Of a DNA stretch of 64,000 nucleotides, positions 53,368-63,740 are shown piece after piece (positions within the stretch are counted from its first letter, which is position 1; every line of letters starts with the position of its first letter). A model generated the notes under the pieces. It saw only the letters and a program-made list of their open reading frames with translations. It was not told where the DNA came from and did not search any database. The position numbers and the translations under genes are program-made. The stretch is from Chlorella sorokiniana (taxonomy: Eukaryota; Chlorophyta; Trebouxiophyceae; Chlorellales; Chlorellaceae): assembly GCA_025917655.1 (NCBI GenBank), contig CP084615.1, forward strand, positions 1,736,001-1,800,000. Direction: 5' to 3'.

Positions 53368-54734
53368 TCACGCGGTCTTGCGCTTGAAGCAGGCGCGCAG
53401 GTCGATCGTGGCGTCGTAGATGAACGTGAAGGCCATGGCGCTGGTGCCAAACACTGCGGGGGCCACACCAGCAGTGCCTCCAGCTCGTGCAGATTGGCAA
53501 GGAGATTGCAGGGTGGCAGCATGCACGGTCCAGCAGGCAGGCCGGCGCGGCGCCCACCTGAGATGATGGCAATGATGAAGGAGGCCAGCCCCCAGCCGTC
53601 CTCGTCGAGCCCACGCAGCCAGCCGCCAAAGGAGCGCATGGGGTTGGGCAGGGCCGGTTCTTCCACGGCCTCCGCCACGGCGGCATCCACCGCCGCCTCG
53701 AGCGCGGGCCCTGGCGCGGCGGCATCGATGATGTCAGCGGGCGCAGCCTCAGCGACGGGGGCGGGTGCAGGGGCAGGGGGCGCAGGGGCCCTCCCCGTCC
53801 TGGAAGTAGTAGACCTCATAGCCCAGCTCGCTGCGGGCAGGGTGGCACACAGCAGTGGAGCGAATCAGGCGCTGCCGTGCACAGGGGGTTGGTTGCTGGC
53901 CCACTGGGGTCTGCAATGGAGACCGAGGCAGCCCATGCCACCAAAGCTCACGTGCAGCGGTCCAGATAGCCAGACCAGTCGATGTAGTTCTTCTCTGCCG
54001 GGGGTTGGGGGGCATGCAAGCTGAGTTAAGGCGTGGCCGCTGGGCATGGCGTCGTTTCGACTCCGAGAGAAACAAGGGCGCACAGGCAGGGCAGATTTGC
54101 CAACATGGAGCTGCTCCTCTATTTGCTGCAGTTTGCAGGCTCGAATGATGTGCTCCCACCTGACAGCGTCTGCAGCTTGGTCCAGAAGGCCTCCACGCAA
54201 TAGCCGTTGCGGGAAGGGCGGGTGGAGTTGGGGCCAAAGTATTCGGCCATCACAGTGCAGCACTCCTCCACTGCGGAACGTGCAAGCGTTTAATTGTCAT
54301 CTCAATGCGTGATCAGCTGGTCCACAGTTCTTGATAAGGTGAGGGGGGATTCAATAATGGTTCTTGCGGCACTTCGCGGAGTGGCCGGACCAGGTTCTTC
54401 TCTGACCGCAGCAGCCGGCGCCGTTGGGCAACATGTGTTATGCATGCAGTTGATTCGGCGGTTCTTATTGCGACGGAAGGTCACTGCAATCCGCGCACAA
54501 GTGTACACGGACAGATGCATGGGCATGCGCGCTTCTGGAGCGCGCCGTTCCGCACGCCCTACCTGCTTCTTCCCGATGGTACAGGGTCTCCGCACACTCG
54601 TGGGACTTGGCGGTCACCTCAGTCAATGCTTGTTTGGCGACGGCTTCGTCGGGCAGGACGATGCCCTGGCCACAAACCAGCCGGGAGGCGATTGCCAGCG
54701 CACATAGGAGCAGCATTGCACGGCAGAAAATCAT
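53368..54734 (-). CDS. Secreted or type I single-pass protein, Cys-rich, unknown
   Basis: Not recognised. Exon 1 (ending near 54563) starts at the ATG of MIFCRAMLLLCALAIASRLV, a clear signal peptide, and continues LPDEAVAKQALTEVTAK and SHECAETLYHREEA. Following exons give EECCTVMAEYFGPNSTRPSR, NGYCVEAFWTKLQTLS, EKNYIDWSGYLDRC, ELGYEVYYFQDGEG, an Ala/Pro-rich linker, EEPALPNPMRSFGGWLRGLD, and EDGWGLASFIIAIIS. The final exon encodes VFGTSAMAFTFIYDATIDLR and a short basic end, closing at 53368. The hydrophobic SFIIAIISVFGTSAMAFTF forms one membrane helix, so the Cys-rich part would be outside the cytosol and the basic tail inside. At least four cysteines suggest disulfides. A base seems missing in the Pro-rich linker. 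It is head-to-head with ferric reductase. Confidence 0.6.
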
Positions 54735-55031
54735 TGCGACTGATGTTTAAGGTAGATGTGATGGCAGGGCGACTATGCGTCCGGCGAGAAGCGCAGTGCA
54801 GGTAGTTCGCAACGGCTCACTCCCGCTTGTGCACTTTACGCTTTGCGATTTTACAAGCGGTACCACAAACCACCTGAAACAATCGCGATCCCTTCTGTTT
54901 GGGCTTGGCGCACGCCGGGCGTTCGTGGGCACGTGTCCACAGGTCAGCTTCCTAAAAGGCTTCTGAGCCACTAGAGTCTAGGCGTTAGTTCTTGCGTCTA
55001 ATCTTCCGCATTGGCGACACCTGCCGTCGCA
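54735..55031. promoter_or_regulatory. 297-bp divergent promoter between the Cys-rich gene and ferric reductase
   Basis: Both starts face outward from a short, A/T-richer space. If ferric reductase is iron-controlled, as in other algae, any iron-response element would be expected here; I cannot identify one by eye. Confidence 0.45.
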
Positions 55032-58000
55032 ATGACGAATATGGGCCCGTCTGTGGCCGCATCGGCGGTCCGAGCGGGCGTGAAGCTTGTTATTGCGGGA
55101 TGTCTTGTCATCATGAACCTGGTTGCATGGGGCTACATCACCGACGAGGTGACACAGAGAGAGAACATGGGCATGGCTTTACTGAGCTCGGCCAACTCCT
55201 CCTAAGGCCCCCCTGCTGATGCTCCTGCGCAGCACTTCGTTCGTTTCTCCGGCATTTTCGATACATGGGGGCTCACTTACACGTACAACAGTGAGTTACA
55301 TCTGCATGCATCCGTTTGTGGGGCAGCAGCCGCCCGTCTCCAGTGGCGGCAGCCAGGCACACACCTGCACACGCCGGCTCCGGGGACGCTACCCTTGGAC
55401 CCCGGCAACCTTGAACCCTAGATGCCATCCTGTCTGTCTAAAACATTGCCAGAGCCCCATCAACCGCTGTAATGCTGCCCTTCTACCGCCCTTCTACCCG
55501 CAGAGGCTGTTTCTGCCCAGTCCCTGGATGCATACGACACACACTTTGTGGCCCTCCTGTGGCTGCCCCTCCTCCTCATGGCCTACTGCGCCATGCTCCT
55601 GCTGGTCGTTCCCCACGGCGCAGGTGGGTTGGCCAGCGCTACGGGTTGCTTTGCAAAGCAGCGCAGGTGCCTCCGCTGACGACGCCATTGCCTTGCCTTT
55701 CCACCTTGCAGTGCCACGCGCGTACAAGTACGTGAGGCGCCAGGTGAGCATCATGGGCTGCCGCATCTTTGCCTCCAGGTCCACTGTGTTTATGTGCAGC
55801 ATCACCTGTATCGTGTGTTCTTGGTGCATTGCGCCGCTGGTTGTCTCGCTCATGGGTCCAGATACTCTGCTGCCTTGCCCGTGCAGTTCACCCGCATGCT
55901 CGCCTGGGAAGCCCCGCCCGCCGCTTCTGGACCTGGTGGTGCGGAGGCATGAATGGGCGTGACATGGTGGTGCTGAGCTTTTCCATCGCCTTCAACCTCT
56001 GGTGCGCATCATGAAATGTAACACCCGGGTGCCTGCCTATGCTTGGGACGCTTATGTTGCTGCTGTTCGCAACACTCACCTCCCCTGCAAAAATGTGGCC
56101 CATCCCACTCTCCCCTCAACCCCCCATCGCAGGTACTTCATGGACTGTAAGCCTGGAATCTTGCATGCTGCACCTGCCTGAAACTGCTGCCTTGCTCCTG
56201 CCGGTGTGGTCCCCCAACCCAGCCCTGGCAGCCTTTTCTGTGGGCCTTAGCCCAGAGTATCTGACTCCACCTCCGTATGGACATGCTGACTGCTCTTTGA
56301 CTGTGCTCCCGCCCTGCAGATTACATCCAATACAGGGATTGGCTGGATGCTGGTGAGAGGGGCGCAGCATCTTGTCAGGCCCTTCTGTGCACAGCGGTCG
56401 GCAGCCTTTGGCTGGCACGGCATTCCCTCTTCTTCCATTTGCAAGCTGGCTGCTCACTGCCGTTCCCCATGTTTGTTTGCAGTCGTCGAGGCTGGCGTCA
56501 CCCTCCCTGAGCCCTATTCGCGGCTCATGCTAGAGCGGTGCGCAGATGCCTTGTGCCCCATATGGGCATGCATGCGACACGGCTGCGGGGCATATGAAGC
56601 CAGCCAGCCTCATGGCACCTGCCAAGATTCCTTACGCCGTCTCCTGTGCGCAGGGTTGCCCTCATCGCTGGCATCATGATGTGGCCCTGCATCTGGCTGC
56701 TCTTCCTGCCCATCCCCCAGTCCAACTTCCTCCAGTGGCTCAGCGGCATGACTTACACCGAAATGATCCGCTACCACCGGTGCGCTGCACGCAACAGCGG
56801 CTGCTTTTCTGCTGTTCACGTTGCAGCTGGCTGGGCTTTGGGAATTACCCTCTCCCCTATTTTCAAACCCTGCTGCAGCTGGCTGGGCCACATCACCATG
56901 GTTGTCCTCTCCCTGCACGGCTGGCTGTACTACCTGTACTGGGCGCTGAAGGGAGCGTGAGTGGCCACGGCTGCCGCTGCCATAACTCCCGCTACGGCTC
57001 CACGCCTGTGCCGCGTTGCCGGCTGCATGCACACCGGCTGTGTCTGGTCCCCTCCCCTTGCCCACTCCCTGCCCACCGCCCTTCCCTGTCGCTCTGCAGC
57101 TTCTGGGTCAACTTCACCGATTGGTCCGAGCAGTCGTCCATCAACTTCCTGGCCGGCTCCCTTGCCTACATCTTTGGCCTGATCCTGTGGGTCACATCCA
57201 TCAACTGGATCCGCCGTCGCTTCTTCGAGGTGAACCCCTCGCACAAGCACGCGCAGTGGACGGCCCGCTGCTTGCTTGCAGGCTTACAGCTCATCCGCAT
57301 CGTGCTGCAGGTCTTCTACCGGTCACATCTCATCTGCTTTGTGCTCTTCACCTTGTTCTCTTGTGAGTTCCTTCTTTCTGGCTGTTTATGGCTCAACGGG
57401 TCGGCCGGCCACAGGCTGTCTCATTGCCCTACTGCCCCTGCCCACCCCCCCCTTCCCCCACCCTTCCCCCACCCTTCCCCACCGACCTTAAACCCTTTAA
57501 ACCCCCAATTCCGACCATCCGACATGCACTACTTTTGGTCGTGGAGCTACTTCCTGCCTGGTGGGTGGAAGCCTGCGATGAAACAGTCAGCCCGCGCCTC
57601 ACCGTCGGCCTCCTCGACCTCGGCGGCCGCCAGTCAGCAACCCGCGGTGCTGTGCTGCTTCAGCCTCATTGCCTCCCTCCTGCAGGCCTGCTGCTGTACG
57701 CCGTGGACCTGGTGCTGCGGGCCGGCCAGCTGTCAAACACCACCGTCGTCACCGGGGCCACGGTCGACAACGAGGCAGGAGTGGCGACGGTGCAGCTCAA
57801 GGCCTCGCGCGACGTGAGCGCTTTGCTCCACTGCACCGCTTCCAACAGCCTTTTCTGCCTCAGCTAGCACTCAGCACCTTGCATGACAGGCACTCTTGCA
57901 TCACCCGGCCGTGCCCCACCGCAGACCTGCAAGTGCCCCATCGGCGAGCTGTTCATGCTGGTGCCCAGCATCAGCCGCTGGCAGTGGCACCCCATCACCG

Positions 58001-61000
58001 TCGCTGGCACGCAGGCCGACTCCGAAGGTGCGCTGAGCTGGAGGATGCCCAGCAAGAGCTGGAGTCAGGGGGACGTGTCTCATTTCTGCGTGTGGCTGGG
58101 GCTGACCTGTCAAAGCTGCCAGCACTCCCGCCGCCCTCCCCCTCCGCAGGCAAGGGCTCCATCATCACCGTCAGCATCAAGCGCTACGGCAAGTGGACCA
58201 AGGTGGGCGCAGCAATGCACCATCACATCCCAGACCTTCCCAACATCGGCTGGGCTACAAAGTAGAATGGCTGTGCCATGCCTCCCTCCTGTGCAGGAGC
58301 TGCTCGAGAAGCTGCAGCGCCCGAGCCCTCGAGATGCGCGTGTCAGGTGAGCCCGCTGCTGCTGCATGTGGTTTGCCGCGAGTGCTGCCCCCTGGTGACT
58401 GGCACCTCGCTCCTCCTTGATCATGTTGATGCCTGTCCCATCACGCATGCATCTCCTGGCTTTGTGCAGCCCCCAGGGCCCCAACCACGACTACTGGAAG
58501 GGCTGCAACGCGCTCGTCCTGCTGGGCGGCGGCATCGGGGTAAGCCCGGGTCACCAGGTTTCAGAGAGGAACATCAGAGAGGGCTACGCTGTGCTACAGC
58601 TCCACCTGATCACTGTAAAGCCTGCTGCCACCCCCGCCCCCCACCCACAGGCCACCCCCTGTTGTACATGCTGCGCAACATGATCGCCTTGCGCAAGACC
58701 AACCCCAAGGCGGTAAGCTGAGCCTCTCTTGCACGGGTGCCGTCCCCAGGAGTCCTGCCAGCGTAGATGCGGGCCCCAAACTGTGCAGCTGCACCTCAAC
58801 GCCATTGCTTGCCCCCACATTCCGCGGCGCAGGAGCTGCCGGAGCGGGTGCACTTTGTGTGGGCCTCCCGCCAGCCCCGCGAGTTCTGCCTGCTGGATGC
58901 CGAGCTGCTGGAGGTCGCCACGTGCGCTCTGTTGCCGCTGCACGCGCTGGGCGGACTCCTGTGTCATGCAGTGGTAGCTGCTGCTGCTGCTGGGGACAGC
59001 CCGGGCCATGGACACCACCTGGCCGGCAACTTTTGCGTCCCACGGCGACTGATTTTTGGGGGCACATCCATCACATGGTGCTGCCTCCTGGCTGCTGCAG
59101 GTCCAGCGGCGGCTGGCTGACCATTGAGCTGTACAGCACGCGCGAGCTGCCCATCACGGACGCGCTGCCCAGCAACAAGATGGATGTGGTAAGGAGCGAT
59201 GCTGTGGTGCAGCATTCGGCTGCTCTGCAGCGGTTAGACAGCTGGGCGGGAATGCAAGCAGGCACCCCCTCCAACCACGGGCTGCCGAGCCAGCAGTGTG
59301 GCTTCACCTGTGTGAGGGCCGCGCATGGCCTCCTCAGCCGTGCCTGCCTCCCTTGAACACTGCACCTGCAGAGCAAGTCCTCCCCTCGTGGCTCTGACTC
59401 TGATGGCGACGTCAAGCGCATGGACAGCATTGTCGGCAAGCGGGACAGCGGCGAGATTGCTGACGCCATGGCCGGTAGGCAGCAGCAATCCCGGCGTTGC
59501 CCGGTGTCACCTGATGCTGCTTGCTTGGGAGGCGCTGGGCGTGGCTAGCCCTGCTGGTGCCCCTGTTGCATTACCACGGCCCTGGCCGTCACAGGCGCAG
59601 AGGACCTGGCGCAGCACCGACAACTTGCGTGTTGTGCACATGCAGGCGGCGCCGGCAAGCTTGACTCCCCCTACTTCCACAAGGTTGCCAGGTGCGCGCC
59701 CCCTGGGCATGCCTGCAGCCCGCCAACCCACCAACTTGCGTGCTGGGTGCCGCTCCTGCTCAGCGCTTGCCAGTAAGCGCGTAGCGGCCATAAGATTGGG
59801 CGGGCTTAGCTGGGCGGCGGCTTGCGCCGCCCAGGACAACACTTCACAACCTGCGCCCCTGCCCCTGCCGGCTGCCCGGACCCCGCAGGGTGGTCCAGCC
59901 GCAGGCGGTCGGCTTCCTGCACCTGTCCGCCGTCTACCTGATCACCTGGTTTGCCGCCTTCATGGGCACCGTGCTGGGCGGCGTGTACGTCGGCGAGTCG
60001 GCGCTGTACACCGACGTCCCCGGGGTCAACAAGAACAAGGACTACCTCTACGTGAGCAGGAGGGGGAAAGGGCCCGCGGAGGCGGGGAAGGGCAGCAGGA
60101 AGGGGGGCTTGTTGGATGCCTGGGATGGGCTACGATTGAACAGCTGGCGCCTGACAGCCATGCCTTGCTCTTGAGTGTGGGCGGTGTGTGAGGCACAAGA
60201 GCTGCGCGTCGGCCTGGTGCCCAGCCCCTGCTGCCCAGCCCCGGCTGCTGAGGGCACCCGCACCTTGACTGCGCACCCCGGTCCCTGGTTCCCTTTGGCC
60301 CACGCAGTCCGGCACCATCTGGTTCTTCACCCAGTTCATCGTCACCATCGGCCTGCCGTACCTGCTCTGCGTGCTGCCCATGCACAGCTGGAGGTGGGTT
60401 GGGAGGCCTCCACTTGCGTCTGTGCCGTGTCGCCCATGCACCCCCTTCTGCATGTGCTTGCTGCTCCGTGTTTGACAGCTGGCAGCCAACTCAAGTGCCC
60501 GTCGGTGCGCTGTTGCCGCAGGTACTGGCGCGCCACCCGCCAGCCCGGATCCGAGGAGGTGCTGGAGCTGGTGCCGCCCGGCGAGCCCGTGGGCCACGGC
60601 AAGCCCTCCCAGCTGGTGAGCTGGCAGTGCCCAATGGTCCCCACCAACCCATTGTGCCCTCCTTGTGCCCACCCCGGCACTCACTGCTTCACCCCACTCC
60701 CGCGCAACCGCAGGTGGGCGGCATGATCACCGCCTGCGGCGAGTCGGGCGTGGAGGTGCGCGTTGGGCGGCCGAGCCTGCGCGACGCGGTCCAGGCTGTG
60801 GGCGCCCAGTATGGGAGCAACGACACCGTGGGCGTGTTTGTCGGCGGTGCGTGCTGCGCCAACCTTCCAGCAGGGGGAGGGGGCGGGAGGGGGGCGCTTG
60901 ATCCCAAGGGTGCAACTGCTGGCAAGGGCAGCCTACGCTGTTTGGGGAGCTTGTGGTCGCCTGGCCGCCAACGCCTGGTCAGCGCCTTTGCCCCCGCAGG

Positions 61001-61109
61001 CCCCGAACCGATGACCCGCCAGGTCCAGCTGGACACTGCCGACCTCAACGGCTGGATCAGGCGGGAGGGCCCCTACTACCAGTTCCGCGCACTGGCCTTT
61101 TTCCTGTGA
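55032..61109 (+). CDS. Ferric-chelate reductase (FRO/FRE family)
   Basis: Plasma-membrane or organelle flavocytochrome that passes electrons from NADPH via FAD and two hemes to ferric iron. Exon 1 from the ATG at 55032 holds the first helix (VKLVIAGCLVIMNLVAWGYI) and ends ITDE. A small exon (HFVRFSGIFDTWGLTYTYN) follows, joining in phase to AVSAQSLDAYDTHFVALLW. Heme-ligand histidines appear in YHRWLGHITMVVLSLHGWLY and YRSHLICFVLF with MHYFWSWSYFLPG. The FAD-binding motif is WHPITVAG and the nucleotide-binding motif LLGGGIGGHPLLYML. Further helices FLHLSAVYLITWFAAFMGTV and IWFFTQFIVTIGLPYLLC interrupt the cytosolic domain, as in plant FRO proteins. The C-terminal GVFVGGPEPMTRQVQ lies near the end, followed by LAFFL. 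About 20 exons. A base seems missing in a C run near 55915. A partial tandem copy follows. Confidence 0.9.
57391..57422 (+). repeat. 32-bp intronic segment, copy 1 of 3
   Basis: GCTCAACGGGTCGGCCGGCC... within a ferric reductase intron. It recurs at 61319-61350 and 63709-63740 with one change at most. Confidence 0.9.
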
Positions 61110-61829
61110 AAAAGTTCATGCCGCTCTGGCCTGCTAGCATCGCTCTTTGCACTGCCGGCACTGCCCCACCACCCCAACACCCCAACCCCACCACCCCACC
61201 CCCACCGAGAAAACAAAAACCACATGCTTACCACAGCACAGTCTTCGTAGGCTGGTCCTTTCACGTGCAGCCCACTTGCAGATGGGTGACTGGTTGCAGT
61301 GGCACCTTTCTGTGAATTGCTCAACGGGTAGGCCGGCCACAGGCTGTCTCCCTCCCCCTCCCCCCCAAAAAAAACTTGCTGAGGTCCTACTGCTGAACCC
61401 AGCCTGCTTATTGAACTTTCTGCGAGTCCTTCACTCGTACGAATACTCACTGGAGCAGCTTTCTAAGTGTCACTCTGCTTCAATGCGCATGTCACCCTGC
61501 TCCCGCACTCGCACTGATGTCTGCCTATTGATGCGCGGCTGATGCATGCGAACGCTGGGCCAACCCCCCATGCTGTGGACACGTTCACAAGAAAATTCGC
61601 GGTCCTTATGTCGAAGCACATTGGCTTCATTATCCCACCTGCCCATCTGTAGACAATCATTGAGCATGCGGGAAAAGGTGCATGGGGGCCGGGAGAGACA
61701 TGAGCAGTGCAGGAGTCACTGAGGAGAGAGGGGCCGGCAGGCGGAGAGGCAACGGCCCAACCTTTCCTGCTGCTGACTGGATGTCAGCCAATGATGGCTG
61801 CTTCCTGCTGTTGTGACAGTCTGAGGCGT
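61110..61829. other. Spacer between ferric reductase copies, with a stray intron fragment
   Basis: Contains a C/A-rich stretch (61155-61215), the second copy of a 32-bp ferric reductase intron segment (61319-61350), and A/T-richer sequence to 61700. No gene or RNA is visible. The stray intron piece suggests more than one round of duplication or gene conversion. Confidence 0.5.
61319..61350 (+). repeat. 32-bp intronic segment, copy 2 of 3, outside any gene
   Basis: Matches the intron segment of ferric reductase (57391) with one base changed, about 210 bp past the gene's stop codon. Confidence 0.9.
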
Positions 61830-62460
61830 GGGGCTAGGCGTTCGCATCGACGTCCTGGCAAGAGCAGCTCTGCGCCCCAACTGCCGGTTCTATGGTACAT
61901 GGGAGTGTGGCTGCATGGACACCGTGTGTGGTGCCCTGCCCTTGCCCACCCCTTGCCACCGCAATTCCCTGTCGCCGTGTAGTTTCTGGGTCAACTTCAC
62001 CGATTGGTTCGAGTGCTCGAACCTGCTCAGTCTTCATTGATGAAGCCTGCGAACAGCCATCCACGGCCCCCTTGCCGGCCGACCCGAAAGTCGTTATCAC
62101 CCTAGCTCAGCGCCAAAGGCATCGATTTGCGCGCTGCAAGTCCCCAAGCCCCGTTCCACTCAGTAGGAAGCAGCAGCGACGAGCAACGGGGCTTGATATT
62201 CTCTCGCTGGCATGTTAGGCTCTGCAACCACTGTGACAAAGGCGAGGCTGGCTCGTCACGGTCTTCAGTCGCCTCCCGCGGCGTGCCTGCTGCGTGCGGC
62301 ACGGTTTCGCGGCGCCCAGCCCCTCTCCAGCACTGGAATAGGAGCTTGTTGGAGCGCGCTGGTGCTCATACAGTCATAAAGAGCCTGAGTTAGGGACCAA
62401 TGGAGAAGCGGTCGCCCCACCAAGCCCCAGACTGTTTCCTTGAAAAGGGGCCGTGCCTTG

Positions 62461-62988
62461 ATGCTGGAACGGAAACGTGAGGCCGACAGGGAGCGTCAGA
62501 AGCGGTATCGCGCTCGGAAGGCGGCTGCCAGGGCAGCAGAAGTGGGCGCTGACGTCGCCACGGTCGGCGGGGCGCCGCCCGACCACGCGGCACTGCTGGG
62601 AGACATTCACGCCATGTTCCAGCCTCAGCCTGAGCGTCTCGAGGAAAGGCAGGCAGCACACCAGCGGGCAGGTGGTTTGGAGCGTCGACAGGAGGAGCGC
62701 CAGGCTCGGCAGCGGCCTGCGTCGGCGACTTCAGCTGCTGCCGCTCACATGCTGCCCGGGCTTGTCAGCCCACCACTGCAGCAACAGCAGCCTCCAGTTA
62801 CTGTAGCACGCACAACCCGGGAGAAGGAGAACCTGCCTTCCAGGTCTTTCAACGCTGGCCCAGGTGTGCGTGCAGCCGGGGGAGGGCAAGCTCAGTTCAA
62901 ATTTGAGGCAGCTGATCTGTCACCTCCTGTCTTCCGGCACCCCTCATGCAGGCAGGCACGCCCGCCTTATGGCCCTACTGGCAGGTGA
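62461..62988 (+). CDS. Hypothetical protein in the insertion, Arg/Lys-rich helical start
   Basis: A 175-codon frame from the ATG at 62461. The start is highly charged (MLERKREADRERQKRYRARK) and likely helical, resembling a bZIP basic region in composition but without a following leucine zipper. Next come ALLGDIHAMFQPQPERLEER, a Gln/Arg-rich part, a PPLQQQQPP tract and a TREKENLPSRSF segment. No domain is recognised. Its position within the inserted segment suggests that it arrived with it. Confidence 0.4.
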   Translation: MLERKREADRERQKRYRARKAAARAAEVGADVATVGGAPPDHAALLGDIHAMFQPQPERLEERQAAHQRAGGLERRQEERQARQRPASATSAAAAHMLPGLVSPPLQQQQPPVTVARTTREKENLPSRSFNAGPGVRAAGGGQAQFKFEAADLSPPVFRHPSCRQARPPYGPTGR

Positions 62989-63042
62989 CCCTCAGGTGCC
63001 CCCCGCCTGAGTCAGCACCAGGTGCAAAAGCAGACCAAGAAG

Positions 63043-63399
63043 ATGGCAGACAAAGCGCTGGTGGCGCAGCGTGCGGGGCACGGAGGCGCCTCGGCAGCTG
63101 GGCAGCCTCTCCATGACCTGCACCAGGCCCAGCTTGCGGCTGGGTTGCTTCGCCGCCTCACCCCGCGGGGCCGTGCGCTGGTTGCTGAGATGAACCCCAC
63201 AGCCACAGCCAAGGACGCCGTCATGTCGTCCCTGCAGCAGACTCATGCTGCAGTGGCACCTGGCCGCAAGGGTGGCAACACCCAAACTGCAGCAGCAGCG
63301 ATCCGTGCCACACTTGCAGCTGCAGCAGCCGGCCCTGACGTCACTCAAAACCCGCAGACGGCGGGCGTCGCCGCTCTCCTCGGTGTGCCTCGCCACTAG
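63043..63399 (+). CDS. Hypothetical protein in the insertion, Ala/Gln-rich
   Basis: A frame of about 119 codons from the ATG at 63043 (MADKALVAQRAGHGGA), with GLLRRLTPRGRALVAEMNP and an Ala-rich end. No domain is recognised. It follows the first insertion frame by about 50 bp and may be part of the same gene. Confidence 0.3.
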   Translation: MADKALVAQRAGHGGASAAGQPLHDLHQAQLAAGLLRRLTPRGRALVAEMNPTATAKDAVMSSLQQTHAAVAPGRKGGNTQTAAAAIRATLAAAAAGPDVTQNPQTAGVAALLGVPRH

Positions 63400-63708
63400 C
63401 TGGCGCGAGCAGGCAAGAGGCGGGGTGGCGGTTGATCAACTTCTTTTGCTCCCTTGCCTACATCTTTGGCCTGATCCTGTGGGTCACATCCATCAACTGG
63501 ATCCGCCGTCGCTTCTTCGAGGTGAACCCTTCGCACAAGCACGCGCAGTGGACGGCCCACTGCTTGCAGGCTGTGGCTTACGCCCTGCGATGCCCTCTTT
63601 TCATCTTTCCCATCGCGCTGCAGGTCTTCTACCGGTCACATCTCATCTGCTTCGTTCTCTTCACCTTGTTTTCATGTGAGCCCATTCTTTCTGGCTGCTT
63701 TTTGAATG

Positions 63709-63740
63709 GCTCAACGGGTCGGCCGGCCACAGGCTGTCTC
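63709..63740 (+). repeat. 32-bp intronic segment, copy 3 of 3
   Basis: The same segment at the matching intron position of the partial ferric reductase copy. Confidence 0.9.

Larger units (their letters stand above)
62013..63434. mobile_element. Unclassified 1.4-kb insertion in the ferric reductase copy
   Basis: Sequence with no counterpart in the complete ferric reductase gene. It lies between the two matching parts of one exon. It carries two open frames (62461-62988 and about 63043-63399). I see no convincing terminal repeat and no target-site duplication, only a short inverted CCTGCTC/GAGCAGG near the ends. There is no recognisable transposase or polymerase. It might be a non-autonomous transposon, a fragment of a larger one, or a piece of another gene joined by rearrangement. 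Confidence 0.45.

Noticed and set aside
55032-55205. Independent 57-residue membrane protein
   Set aside because: The frame joins in phase through a GAG|GTGACA donor to further ferric reductase exons and provides the expected first helix.
62461-62988. bZIP transcription factor in the insertion
   Set aside because: The charged start resembles a basic region, but there is no heptad leucine pattern after it.
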